Below, one piece after another: positions 9,014 through 17,762 of a stretch of 64,000 nucleotides of DNA. The notes under the pieces were generated by a model. It saw only the letters and a list, made by a program, of their open reading frames with translations. It made no database searches and was not told the DNA's origin. Within the stretch, counting starts at the first letter, position 1, and each line of letters opens with the position of its first letter. The DNA is from a bacterium D16-36 (lineage in GTDB: Bacteria; Bacillota; Clostridia; Lachnospirales; Lachnospiraceae), in NCBI GenBank assembly GCA_003611745.1, contig RAYF01000008.1:1-64000 (forward strand), in the 5' to 3' direction. A program made the position numbers and the translations under genes.

Positions 9014-9622
9014 ATGTTATTGAGCAATCTGAAAGAATTAAAAAATGATATGGTAAATAAAGATTGGACAATATGTAGCTTTATATTTGAATATAAGGAA
9101 ATAGAATATATTGTGCTCGTAAAAAGATTTGTAGGAACTGAAAAAAGAGAAAATCAGTATGCATTAGTAAAATTACATTTTATGAAAACTAATGATTTAA
9201 GAGACGATATGCAAGTTGAAGCTAATAGTAGTAGGCTAATAATTGAAACCCAAACGTTAAGAGAATACTTTGGGATTGAGTATACAGATAACTTAGGGAA
9301 TATTCTTCAACAGCTTACTAAACGGTTGGGGGATGTAATCCCGAAGAATGTTCCCGAATGTATTTCTGATATAGAAAGGACAGCGATGGTTCGTTCACTT
9401 AGTAGAAGTGACTCAGAAGATCCTAATAAGATTTATTGTAACAAGGTGAAAAGAAATCCAAATGGTGGTCAAAGGAGCGTATTTAATGCAGATAAGACTA
9501 AGTTGTTGAGAACTTCCCTATTTGAATATTTTCGTAATGAACCTAATATTAGTTTTTGTTATTATGCTGATCCTGCAATGGAGAATGATGATAAGACCAT
9601 TTTGCGAAATTTTTCAAAATAG
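9014..9622 (+). CDS. Hypothetical protein, 202 residues
   Basis: I do not recognise this protein. It is acidic/basic mixed, with no signal peptide or membrane segment. The first half looks alpha/beta (ICSFIFEYKEIEYIVLVKRF, given as FIFEYKEIEY and IVLVKRF) and the second half is charged. The ATG follows AAGGGGG by 7 bases, and composition is AT-rich like the rest of the accessory block. It stands alone between gene scraps, so its neighbours give only a general accessory or defence-island context. The ORF is clean over 200 codons with a good ribosome site, which supports a real gene, although it could be a truncated end of a longer family. Confidence 0.7.
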   Translation: MLLSNLKELKNDMVNKDWTICSFIFEYKEIEYIVLVKRFVGTEKRENQYALVKLHFMKTNDLRDDMQVEANSSRLIIETQTLREYFGIEYTDNLGNILQQLTKRLGDVIPKNVPECISDIERTAMVRSLSRSDSEDPNKIYCNKVKRNPNGGQRSVFNADKTKLLRTSLFEYFRNEPNISFCYYADPAMENDDKTILRNFSK

Positions 9623-9661
9623 CCTAATTAAAAAATATATTGTGAAGACAAGATGGTTGAA

Positions 9662-9793
9662 AAATTCCAGCCGCTGAATGGGGAGGAACAAAAAATCATT
9701 CAGGAGGCACAGAGGAGTCTTGGAAATTCCACCACAATCCCATGTACTTTTTGCCATTACTGTACGGAGGGCTGTCCGAAAAAGATTCGATGA
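9662..9793 (+). pseudogene. C-terminal remnant of an aldo/keto reductase with 4Fe-4S motif
   Basis: The frame reads KFQPLNGEEQ, and later IPCTFCHYCTEGCPKKI, before a stop at 9791. The C..C..C...CP cluster after a FQPLNEEE segment is the ferredoxin-like tail of bacterial aldo/keto reductases. The preceding codons continue the family (DKMVE) only in another frame, so one base has been lost in an A-run near 9661-9664. There is no N-terminal barrel in the window. Confidence 0.6.
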
Positions 9794-9802
9794 GAGATAT
9801 AA

Positions 9803-9831
9803 TTGACATTTGTCGGTATACTGTGTATGAT
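9803..9831 (+). promoter_or_regulatory. Sigma-A promoter of the AlbA_2-domain gene
   Basis: TTGACA (9803-9808), a 17-bp spacer and TATGAT (9826-9831) lie 20 bp before the ATG at 9852. A CTGT-N7-ACAG inverted repeat (9821-9835) overlaps the -10, which could serve a repressor. Confidence 0.7.
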
Positions 9832-9851
9832 ACAGATTGAGGTGATATGAA

Positions 9852-11021
9852 ATGCAAAAGTATGTCGAATCGGAAACATTGGAGCTGAAAGAAAAATATA
9901 CTGATGTAATATGCAAAGAGATTGTTTCGTTCTTGAATACTTCTGGTGGTACAATTGTTATTGGTGTTAAAGATGATGGAACTATTGTCGGTGTTGATAA
10001 AATTGATGAAACATTTAGGAAAATATCTGATATTATAGCTACACAAATTGAACCAAATCCACAAGATGAAGTGAGTTCAGAAATTCGGTTTGAAGATGGA
10101 AAAACATTGATTATTGTTAATGTATCAAGAGGGATTAAGCATATTTATTGTCAGAAAAAATATGGCTTTTCGTCTGTTGACTGTACGATTAGAGTTGGAA
10201 CGACTTGTCGAGAAATGACACCAGAACAGATTCGAATTCGATATGAAGGTAAATTCATTGATTCGGAATATATGTTAAAAAAGCGAGCAAGTCAGCTTGA
10301 TTTAGCATTTAAAGAATTGAAAATTTATTACAGTGAGAAAGAATATCACTTAGATGATAAAACTTTTGAAGCAAACTTGAATTTAAGAAATCAGAATGGT
10401 GATTACAATCTTTTGGCCGAATTACTTGCGGATAGAAATAATATTCCCTTAATATTTGTGAAGTTTAGGGGAAAAGATAAATCGGCGATTTCTGAACGAA
10501 GTGATTATGGATATAGATGTATTATTACGTCTTATGATAAAATTAAAAATAGACTTCAATCAGAAAATACTTGTATTTCTGATACAACAATTAGACCAAG
10601 AAAAGATACTTATTTATTTGATTATGATTGTGTCAATGAAGCAGTTTTGAACGCATTGGTTCATAATGAATGGACAATTACTGAACACACAGGGCATGGA
10701 GTACCAACTATTGTAAAAAAGTATGGAGGAGAAGTTTTTGAAATAGAAGATAACTATATCCGTTGCACAATTCCGTTTGATGAAGAAGTTTTGGAGAAGA
10801 AGAAAAATGAAAATGTCGGTTTGAATGTCGGTTTGAATAAAACTGAAAAGAAAGTGATTTCTCTGCTGATAGAAGATTCGGAATATACTTCTGATGAATT
10901 GGCTGCAAAGATAGGCGTGACAAAAAGAACCATAGAAAGAGCATACATTTCTTTGCAGAAGAAAAAAGTTATAGAAAGAATTGGTTCAAAGCGTGATGGA
11001 AGTTGGATTGTCATTAAATAA
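9852..11021 (+). CDS. AlbA_2 (Schlafen-like) ATP-binding transcriptional regulator, internally shortened
   Basis: The N-terminus is an AlbA_2 domain (ESETLELKEKY, then FLNTSGGTIVIGVKDDG at about 36-52). The middle and C-terminus match the HATPase_c_4 region (VNEAVLNALVHNEW, then TGHGVP...KYGG), followed by a winged helix-turn-helix (ELAAKIGVTKRTIERAYISL, quoted as IGVTKRTIERA). Family members usually have about 45 residues between VHNEWTITE and LTEHTGHG, holding the SG.P and PRN motifs. Here TITE runs straight into HTGHG, so those motifs are missing while the frame is kept. The junction carries the short direct-repeat word CTGAAC. The protein may fold poorly or lack nucleotide binding. The ribosome site is GAGGTGAT. 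Confidence 0.8.
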   Translation: MQKYVESETLELKEKYTDVICKEIVSFLNTSGGTIVIGVKDDGTIVGVDKIDETFRKISDIIATQIEPNPQDEVSSEIRFEDGKTLIIVNVSRGIKHIYCQKKYGFSSVDCTIRVGTTCREMTPEQIRIRYEGKFIDSEYMLKKRASQLDLAFKELKIYYSEKEYHLDDKTFEANLNLRNQNGDYNLLAELLADRNNIPLIFVKFRGKDKSAISERSDYGYRCIITSYDKIKNRLQSENTCISDTTIRPRKDTYLFDYDCVNEAVLNALVHNEWTITEHTGHGVPTIVKKYGGEVFEIEDNYIRCTIPFDEEVLEKKKNENVGLNVGLNKTEKKVISLLIEDSEYTSDELAAKIGVTKRTIERAYISLQKKKVIERIGSKRDGSWIVIK

Positions 11022-11060
11022 TTGAAGGATATGCGTGGCAGGATTGTTTGGAGATAAAAA

Positions 11061-12395
11061 ATGAATGGCGATTTAACAGATGGAAGAATTACTTTACGAT
11101 TGATAAAATTTGCTCTGCCGCTTATGATTGGCAATGTGCTGCAGCAGTTTTATAATTTAGCAGATACGCTGATTATCGGAAGGGTTTTGGGAACCGATGC
11201 GCTGGCAGCGGTAGGGTCGTCCTATACTTTGATGACTTTTCTTACTTCGATTCTGATTGGGCTTTGTATGGGAAGCAGTGCATATTTTGCAATCCAGTTT
11301 GGCAAAAAAGATTATGAAGCATTAAATCATAGTATTTTTTTGTCGTTTGTTGTGATAGGAATATTCACAGTAGTTTTAAATATATTTGTTTTTGCGTCAA
11401 TGGGCTGGATAATAAGAGTTCTGCAGATTCCGTTGGAAGTGCAGGGGTTGGCAGAGAAATATCTTGCTTGTATTTTTGCAGGTCTTGCCGCTGTATTTTT
11501 GTACAATTTTTTTGCAAATGTTTTGCGGGCAGTTGGCAATTCAGTTGTTCCGTTGATTTTTCTTGGAATATCGGTGGTGCTTAATATTTTTTTAGATATT
11601 TTGTTTGTCATATTATTTGGGCGTGGTGTTTGGGGAGCGGCAGCGGCAACAGTGCTTTCACAGTATGTGTCTGGGTTTGGAATTATGATTTATTACTTTT
11701 GGAAAATTCCTTTACTTCGCATTAAAAAGAGGCATATGCGGTGGGATGTTACTATGCTTAGAGAAATTTTTAGCCTGTCTTTTCTGACCTGCCTGCAGCA
11801 GTCTGTCATGAATTTTGGAATCCTTATGGTACAGGGGCTGGTTAACAGTTTTGGGGCAGTTGTGATGGCGGCTTTTGCTGCTGCAGTAAAGATAGATACG
11901 ATTGCTTATATGCCGGTACAGGATTTTGGAAATGCATTTTCTACGTTTGTAGCGCAGAATTATGGTGCTGGTAAAAGGGAGCGGATTCGGCAGGGGATTA
12001 GGAGTTCTCTTATTTTTGTATTTTTCTTTTGTATGTTAGTAAGCTTCCTTGTCTGCCTGTTTGCAAAACCGCTTATGGAAATTTTTATTCGCGTGGAAAA
12101 TATCGATGTCATTCAGACAGGAGTTGGATATCTCAGAGTGGAAGCGGCATTCTATTTTGGAATTGGGCTGCTGTTTATGTTGTATGGTTATTTTCGGGCA
12201 GTTGGGAAACCGGGAATGTCAGTAGTGCTGACTATATGTTCTTTGGGAACCCGAGTAGCGCTGGCATATATGCTTTCCGATATACCTGCCATTGGAGTGA
12301 CTGGAATCTGGGCGGCGATACCGATTGGCTGGATTTTTGCTGATTTTGTGGGGGTATATCATTATTTCAAAATGAATAGAGAGGATGCCATATAG
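11061..12395 (+). CDS. MATE family efflux transporter
   Basis: This is a 444-residue multidrug/toxin exporter of the MATE family with twelve predicted membrane segments. The N-terminal half begins with the typical ITLRLIKFALPLMIGNVLQQ-type segment (cited as FALPLMIGNVLQQFYN), followed by DTLIIGRVLG and ALAAVGSS. The second half repeats the fold (QDFGNAFSTFVAQNYGAGK at about 290-308). Length and motifs are normal, so it should be a working cation-coupled drug antiporter in the membrane. The start has GGAG 8 bases upstream. GC content is higher than in the preceding genes, so the accessory block probably ends just before it. Confidence 0.93.
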   Translation: MNGDLTDGRITLRLIKFALPLMIGNVLQQFYNLADTLIIGRVLGTDALAAVGSSYTLMTFLTSILIGLCMGSSAYFAIQFGKKDYEALNHSIFLSFVVIGIFTVVLNIFVFASMGWIIRVLQIPLEVQGLAEKYLACIFAGLAAVFLYNFFANVLRAVGNSVVPLIFLGISVVLNIFLDILFVILFGRGVWGAAAATVLSQYVSGFGIMIYYFWKIPLLRIKKRHMRWDVTMLREIFSLSFLTCLQQSVMNFGILMVQGLVNSFGAVVMAAFAAAVKIDTIAYMPVQDFGNAFSTFVAQNYGAGKRERIRQGIRSSLIFVFFFCMLVSFLVCLFAKPLMEIFIRVENIDVIQTGVGYLRVEAAFYFGIGLLFMLYGYFRAVGKPGMSVVLTICSLGTRVALAYMLSDIPAIGVTGIWAAIPIGWIFADFVGVYHYFKMNREDAI

Positions 12396-12412
12396 GTTAT
12401 GGCATCCTCTCT
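12378..12412. terminator. Hairpin overlapping the MATE stop codon
   Basis: A perfect 15-bp stem (12378-12392 with 12398-12412) and a 5-base loop enclose the TAG stop. There is no long T-run on either side. It sits between convergent genes and may stop both transcripts. Confidence 0.55.
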
Positions 12413-12430
12413 GTGTTGATGTTAAGAAAA

Positions 12431-13171
12431 TTAATTCATTTCTTTAATATCGCTGAATGACCATGCGTGGATATTGATTTCAATAACCGGTGTGCCGCAG
12501 TATTCACATTTTTTTGCCCCAAGCGAGGAGAGTGGGGCGCCGCAGTTCGGGCAGTTGATGCCAAGGGCATGGTCTAATTCATTTTCTAGCAGATTTCTGT
12601 CCTGAATATATATTAAATCTGTATTGTATTTTGTCTGATATTTGTATTCTTTTGAACCCTCTATGACAGAAGAAGTGTCTGTTATGTAGTGGAAACATTC
12701 CAGAGCGGATTGGAATGTGATAATACATCTTCCATCTGCCTTTTTGTACTGGTGGATTTCCGTGCGGTGTATTTTAATCTGGTCAAAATGTTCCCATAAT
12801 CCTTTTATGGAGAGCATTTGGATATGGTTTTCTAATTGCTGCTTTAATTCTGTATTACCATCCGTCAAAACAGCAGTGTTTTTCTGCGTTACCGCACGGA
12901 GATATTGTGTTAATGTATTTTCTGCCCGTTCCTTCATCTCATCATATTCAAAATCAGGAAAATCTGATACGATTTTTGGAAGGAGAAGGTTTGTCATGCC
13001 GGATACTGACTTTGGGGTAGAAGCATATTCCCGTTTCATCTGCCGGATGCCATCTGAAAGGTCTTCTGTGCCAAAAATGGTACGCGAAAATTCTTTTGCT
13101 TTGTGCCTGACATAGAGAATGCCGCAAAAGACAGCAAGGATAACAATTAGCAGAAGTATTAAAAATATCAT
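12431..13171 (-). CDS. Membrane-anchored Tim44-like zinc-ribbon protein
   Basis: One N-terminal membrane helix (residues 1-22) is followed by a soluble domain that resembles the Tim44-like fold (about 70-200) and a C-terminal zinc ribbon, CPNCGAPLSSLGAKKCEYCG. The gene lies 16 bases behind an SPFH-domain gene that also ends in zinc ribbons, so the two are one operon and probably act at the same membrane site. The Tim44 assignment rests on overall look, not on a sharp motif; the membrane helix and zinc ribbon are clear. The ribosome site AAGGGA lies 7 bases before the ATG. Confidence 0.7.
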   Translation of the reverse strand: MIFLILLLIVILAVFCGILYVRHKAKEFSRTIFGTEDLSDGIRQMKREYASTPKSVSGMTNLLLPKIVSDFPDFEYDEMKERAENTLTQYLRAVTQKNTAVLTDGNTELKQQLENHIQMLSIKGLWEHFDQIKIHRTEIHQYKKADGRCIITFQSALECFHYITDTSSVIEGSKEYKYQTKYNTDLIYIQDRNLLENELDHALGINCPNCGAPLSSLGAKKCEYCGTPVIEINIHAWSFSDIKEMN

Positions 13172-13187
13172 AATCTATTCCCTTCGG

Positions 13188-14528
13188 TTATTGGATGTCG
13201 TTTTCATCAAATATGTCACCGCATTCCGGACAGAATTTTGGCGGGTGATGTGGGTCTTCTGGCTGCCAACCGCATTTGTCGCAGCGGTATAAAGGAGCAC
13301 CGGCAGGCTTTTTGGCGCCGCACTCCTGACAAAATTTGCCTTGGTTTATGGCACCGCAGGAACAGGTCCAGCCGACTGTTGGGGCGGGTTTTGGCGTGCC
13401 GCATTCCACACAGAATTTGCCCTGGTTTACAGTACCGCAGGCACAGGTCCATGAATCAGCGGATGGTGCTGGGGTTGGTGCAGAAGGCGCATGGTTTGCC
13501 GAAGCATTGTTCTGCTGCTGTCCCATGGCATATAGGGAGCCTGCATCGAAACCGCCTGCATTATTTGCCATATTCATGCCTGCAAATGCCATCATGGGTC
13601 CAGTAGACGTATTGGAGGCGGCTGATTTCATAGCTTCCGCCTGTGCGCCTGCTAATGTGGCTGCCGCCATATTTGGATTGCGCAGCACAGCAGTTTTCTG
13701 CAGTTCTTTAATCATCTTCTCGTCTTCCTCGGAAGCTTTGATGGTGTTGACACCAAAGGAAACAATTTTAATGCCGCGGAGCTGTCCCCATTTTTCAGAC
13801 AATATTTTATTTAATGCATCAGCGACTTCCATAGTATGGGCAGGCACTGCGCTGTAGCGGATGCCCATGGCAGAAATCTGGGCAAAGGCAGGCTGCAGTG
13901 CAGTCATTAACTCGGATTTTAACTGGCTGTCAATTTTATCCCTTGTGTACTCTTCAGTGATATTTCCGCAGACATTTGTATAGAAAAGGATAGGGTCAAA
14001 TATCTGATAAGAATATTCACCATTGCAGCGGACGGAGATATCCACATCTAAACCAATGTTTTCATCTACAACGCGGAAAGGAACCGGGTTGGCAGTTCCG
14101 TATTTGTTGCCCATGATTTCTTTTGTGTTAAAGAAATATACCCGCTGATCCTTTCCGGTATCGCCGCCAAAGGTAAAACGTTTTCCGATGGCTGTAAAGG
14201 TTTTTCCGATATTTTCCCCTAAGTCGCCGTACAGCAGGCTGGGTTCGGAGGAGGTATCATACATGAATTCGCCTGCTTCCGCGCAGAATTCTACAACTTT
14301 TCCTTGGTCGACAATGATCATGCATTGCCCTTCGTTGACAGCAATGACGGAACCATTGCTGATAATGTTATCATGCCCTTTGTTGCGTGAGCCGAACCGG
14401 CTGTTGTTCCTCTGGTGCCCCCTTGCTGCCAATACATTTGATTCCAATGCATCACAGTAAAAGTATTCTTTCCACTGGTCAGCGGTAATTCCTCTGATGG
14501 CACCTGAAATTGCTTTTATTAATCCCAT
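13188..14528 (-). CDS. SPFH (band 7) domain protein with C-terminal zinc ribbons
   Basis: The first about 300 residues form an SPFH/band-7 domain of the YdjI/virion-core-like type (SNGSVIAVNEGQ, RVYFFNTKEIMGNKYGT in part, DVDISVRCNGEYSYQI in part, and a helical ALQPAFAQISAMGI region). A low-complexity Ala/Asn/Met linker and three zinc-ribbon-like blocks follow (WTCACGTVNQGKFC..CG, WTCSCGAINQGKFC..CG, YRCDKCGW....FCPECG). The two middle blocks are near-duplicates. SPFH proteins oligomerise on membranes and organise protease or stress complexes. The start ATG follows GAGG by 7 bases. It is first in a two-gene operon with the Tim44-like protein. Confidence 0.85.
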   Translation of the reverse strand: MGLIKAISGAIRGITADQWKEYFYCDALESNVLAARGHQRNNSRFGSRNKGHDNIISNGSVIAVNEGQCMIIVDQGKVVEFCAEAGEFMYDTSSEPSLLYGDLGENIGKTFTAIGKRFTFGGDTGKDQRVYFFNTKEIMGNKYGTANPVPFRVVDENIGLDVDISVRCNGEYSYQIFDPILFYTNVCGNITEEYTRDKIDSQLKSELMTALQPAFAQISAMGIRYSAVPAHTMEVADALNKILSEKWGQLRGIKIVSFGVNTIKASEEDEKMIKELQKTAVLRNPNMAAATLAGAQAEAMKSAASNTSTGPMMAFAGMNMANNAGGFDAGSLYAMGQQQNNASANHAPSAPTPAPSADSWTCACGTVNQGKFCVECGTPKPAPTVGWTCSCGAINQGKFCQECGAKKPAGAPLYRCDKCGWQPEDPHHPPKFCPECGDIFDENDIQ

Positions 14529-14738
14529 AATTAACCTCGTTTCTGCATGGTCATGCTATTTAATCAATATGTTCTATCTGATTATACTTTTTTTGGCGGG
14601 AAAAGTCCATTCCTAAGTGACAGGCGAATTGAAACATGGTATGATTATATTAATTGGTAATTTTTTCTGAATATGGTGATTTTGGCATGGCGGGCTGCAG
14701 GATTATTTAGATATTTTGAGAAAAGGGAGGATACGGTT

Positions 14739-16886
14739 TTGGGCAATGGGTATACTTTGGGGAATGCGTATCAGCAGATAAGTGACAGGATTCCGCTGCT
14801 GAATGCAAAAAAAATCATTGATGAGATGCCGGGCGGCTTTTTTATTTACCGCGCAGATGGCGATGAAGAGATTTTATATGCAAACCAAGCATTGTTCCGC
14901 ATTTTTAATTGTGAGACGGAAGAAGAATTCCGTGAATTGACGGGAAATTCGTTTAAAGGGGTCGTGCATCCAGAAGATTTAGATGAAGTGGAACAGAGTA
15001 TTAAAGATCAGATTGCAGTTAGCAAATATGAATTGGATTATGTAGAGTACCGTATTGTCCAGAAGGGAGGGGAGATTCGCTGGATTGAGGATTATGGGCA
15101 TTTTACCCACAGTGATTTACTGGGGGATGTGTTTTATGTTTTTGTGGGGGATGCCACAGACAAGCATAAACGGCGTATGGAGAGGGAAGCTGCATTGCAG
15201 CTTGAAAAGGAGCAGTTGGAACAGAAGCTGCGCAAAAAGCTGAATGCATATGGGAGGAAGCTGGAGATTATCAATCAGGAACAGTTACGGCGTCTTGAAT
15301 TAATTGAGGGGCTTAGCATTGATTACGAGTCAATATTATATATTGACATTGATGCAGGGATTCTTCAGCCGTATCAGATTAGCAAAAGGATTAATGACCC
15401 ATTTAAAAATAAATGTTTTGTATATGGGTTTAGTGAGTTTTCGTGGTTTGGTTCCCATTATATAGAAAAATGGGTATATGAGGAGGACAGGGAATATTTT
15501 TCTGATGCCATAGATTTGAGGAATATTACGAAGGTGCTTTCTAAACAGAAAGTATACCATGTAAATTACCGCATTTTCCAGAATGGAAGGATAGAATATC
15601 TGCAGCTTTGCATTGTAAATGTAGCGACTTTTGAGGGGAGTGCCCAGACCGTAATTGGCTGCAGGAGCATTGATGATGAGATCCGGCATGAGATGGAGCA
15701 GAACAGGATTTTGGAGGATGCGTTAAACCATGCGAAAGCGTCAAATAAGGTGAAGGATATCTTTCTTGCTAATATGTCCCATGACATACGTACTCCTATG
15801 AATGCAATTGTCGGCTTTACAGCTCTTGCAAAGACGCATATAAGAGACGAAGAGAGGCTTGCAGGATATCTTGGGAAAATCGAAGAATCGGGGAGCAATC
15901 TTCTTCAGCTTCTGGATGATGTGTTGGAATTGTCACGGCTGGAATCGGACAATATACATATTGAAGATACAGAATGTGACTTATATGAGGTTGCCAGACA
16001 TGTGCAGAAGACTGTACAACCGCAGGCGGAGGCGAAGGGGCTTACATTGTCATTGGAATTGGGCAAAATGATGCATCATATGGTATATGGCAACAGGCAA
16101 TATTTAGTCCAGCTGCTCCTGCGCATTGCCGGAAATGCGGTAAAGTATACGGAGACTGGGGGGAAGATTACGATTTCGATTGTTGAACAGAAAACGTTCC
16201 ATGATTTTGCTACTTACCGTTTCATAATAGAAGATACAGGGATCGGCATTAGTGAAAGTTTTCTGGAACATATCTTTGAACCTTTTGAGAGACAGAGGAA
16301 TACGACAATGAGCGGCGTGTATGGAACAGGGCTTGGCCTTACCATTGTCAAAAATATTGTTGAGATGATGGGTGGAAATATTGAAGTATCCAGTTCTGCA
16401 GGGCAGGGAAGCCGTTTTACTGTAACATTGAGCCTGCGCTTTTATAATGAATCTGATTCCGCTGATAGTAAACTGGAACAAAATGATGATCCGGGACACA
16501 CAACAGGAAAGATTCTTTTGGTAGAGGATAATGAAATCAATCTGGAGATTGAGACAGAACTTTTGACGGATTTTGGTTTTCAGGTAGAGACGGCTGTTAA
16601 TGGCAGTATAGCGCTTGAAACACTTCGGAAGTCAAGTCCCGGTGAGTACAGCCTCGTGCTGATGGATATTCAGATGCCGGTAATGGATGGGTATAGTGCG
16701 GCAAGGGCAATCCGGATGCTTGATGAACCAGCTGTCGCAAATATTCCGATTATTGCGCTGTCAGCTAATGCATTTGAGGAGGATCAGAAAAGGTCTATGG
16801 AGAGCGGCATGAATGCCCACTTGGGAAAACCGATTGATATCCGGCAGTTTTTTGATACAATCAAAGAGATGCTGTGCAAAAATTAA
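14739..16886 (+). CDS. Soluble hybrid histidine kinase (PAS-HisKA-HATPase-REC)
   Basis: Domain order: a PAS domain (about 20-145), a coiled coil, a second sensor region (about 170-310), HisKA with NMSHDIRTPMNAI, HATPase_c with the G-boxes DTGIGI and GTGLGLTIV, and a receiver (ILLVEDNEIN) with phospho-acceptor Asp in LMDIQMPVMDG. There is no membrane helix, so it senses a cytoplasmic cue. No HPt domain or partner regulator is adjacent, so its output is unknown. I prefer the TTG at 14739 because AGGGAGG lies 8 bases upstream. An in-frame ATG at 14673 would add 22 residues but has no ribosome site. Confidence 0.9.
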   Translation: MGNGYTLGNAYQQISDRIPLLNAKKIIDEMPGGFFIYRADGDEEILYANQALFRIFNCETEEEFRELTGNSFKGVVHPEDLDEVEQSIKDQIAVSKYELDYVEYRIVQKGGEIRWIEDYGHFTHSDLLGDVFYVFVGDATDKHKRRMEREAALQLEKEQLEQKLRKKLNAYGRKLEIINQEQLRRLELIEGLSIDYESILYIDIDAGILQPYQISKRINDPFKNKCFVYGFSEFSWFGSHYIEKWVYEEDREYFSDAIDLRNITKVLSKQKVYHVNYRIFQNGRIEYLQLCIVNVATFEGSAQTVIGCRSIDDEIRHEMEQNRILEDALNHAKASNKVKDIFLANMSHDIRTPMNAIVGFTALAKTHIRDEERLAGYLGKIEESGSNLLQLLDDVLELSRLESDNIHIEDTECDLYEVARHVQKTVQPQAEAKGLTLSLELGKMMHHMVYGNRQYLVQLLLRIAGNAVKYTETGGKITISIVEQKTFHDFATYRFIIEDTGIGISESFLEHIFEPFERQRNTTMSGVYGTGLGLTIVKNIVEMMGGNIEVSSSAGQGSRFTVTLSLRFYNESDSADSKLEQNDDPGHTTGKILLVEDNEINLEIETELLTDFGFQVETAVNGSIALETLRKSSPGEYSLVLMDIQMPVMDGYSAARAIRMLDEPAVANIPIIALSANAFEEDQKRSMESGMNAHLGKPIDIRQFFDTIKEMLCKN

Positions 16887-16972
16887 CTGGGAGGGAAAAT
16901 GCTGGATTTGCAAAGCACATAATGGCAGATTATTAGTATACTATAGATAAAGATAATTAGGGAGAAGCATAA

Positions 16973-17542
16973 ATGGAAGAAAAAGGAAAGCCGTTAGTTA
17001 ATTCCTGCAGTTTTGCTGGGATAAGGCCGATTATGGTGGATCTGCCGTATCCTCCGATTCAGGTCAGGGAAAGGAATCGTGCTTACGCCAATCTTCTTAG
17101 TGTTGATTATTGCGGGGCAGTCTCTGAGATGTCTGCCATTACGCAGTATATTAATAACGAAAACCGTTTATCCTGTGAAAAGTGCCCAATGGCAAAAACA
17201 ATTCTGGGGATTGCAATGGCAGAAATGATGCATCTGCAGAAATTGGGGGAATTGATTTTTTTGCTGGGCGGGCAGGTTGATTTTGTTGCAAAACAGCAAA
17301 ACGGAAGGCAGAGGATGTGGACGCCGGAATATTTGACGATTCCAGAGCATGCAGGAAAAATGATACTCGCTGATATTGAAGCTGAGAAGGGGGCAATTAA
17401 TCAGTACAGAATGCATATGAATATGATAAAAGATCCATATATCAATGCAGTGTTGGCACGCATTATCAAAGATGAAGAATATCATATTATGATTCTTCAG
17501 GTTTTATTGAAAGAAGTGCAGTCTGGCGTAAATTGTATGTAG
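16973..17542 (+). CDS. Ferritin-like / manganese-catalase-like di-iron protein
   Basis: A 189-residue all-helical protein with the carboxylate-bridged metal pattern: E in AVSEMSAITQY, E..H in AEMMHLQKLGE, E in ADIEAEKGAINQY, and E..H in KDEEYHIMIL. These two EXXH-type pairs fit the ferritin/CotJC/manganese-catalase superfamily, whose members store iron or remove peroxide. The N-terminal about 40 residues with a Pro-rich segment (VDLPYPPIQV) are common in the Clostridial version. The substrate cannot be told from sequence. The ATG follows AGGGAGAAGC. A strong hairpin follows the gene, so it is a single-gene unit. Confidence 0.8.
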   Translation: MEEKGKPLVNSCSFAGIRPIMVDLPYPPIQVRERNRAYANLLSVDYCGAVSEMSAITQYINNENRLSCEKCPMAKTILGIAMAEMMHLQKLGELIFLLGGQVDFVAKQQNGRQRMWTPEYLTIPEHAGKMILADIEAEKGAINQYRMHMNMIKDPYINAVLARIIKDEEYHIMILQVLLKEVQSGVNCM

Positions 17543-17576
17543 TGATGCCCTTTTCTATTTCCATTGTACTATGGTT

Positions 17577-17610
17577 GTGGCAATCTCCCGGCTTTGCCGG
17601 AGATTGCCAC
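17577..17610 (+). terminator. Terminator after the ferritin-like gene
   Basis: GTGGCAATCTCC, a one-base bulge, CGGC-TTT-GCCG and the matching arm GGAGATTGCCAC form a long GC-rich hairpin followed by ATAATTTTTAT. Confidence 0.8.
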
Positions 17611-17631
17611 ATAATTTTTATATATTAGGAA

Positions 17632-17727
17632 AGTTCTCGGAGTGTGGTGGTGCACCAACAAAAATGCAAAGAACTTTAGTTCTTTAGCATTTTTGCTAGG
17701 GTACAAGCGAAGTCTGTGCCCTTTTTT
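17632..17727 (+). repeat. Structured intergenic element, copy A
   Basis: The start is a CTCGG-GTGTGGTGGT-CCAACA segment. A long variable hairpin follows (AAAAATGC..GAAC/GTTC..GCATTTTT), then TTGCTAGGG and a second hairpin with arms GGGTACA/TGTGCCC around loop AGCGAAGTC, ending in TTTTTT. Related copies are at 51768-51853 and, in part, 30701-30806. Between copies the closing pair of the second stem changes (A-T here, C-G at 51.8 kb), and the variable stem differs wholly yet still pairs, so RNA structure is conserved. It could be a specialised terminator or a small RNA. Confidence 0.6.
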
Positions 17728-17762
17728 AGCTAACTGGCAGTATAAAAGCTCTCCTATTTTTC

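Noticed and set aside
13238-13857. Long plus-strand frames opposite the SPFH gene
   Set aside because: They are shadows of the repetitive zinc-ribbon and Ala-rich codons; no ribosome site and no domain.
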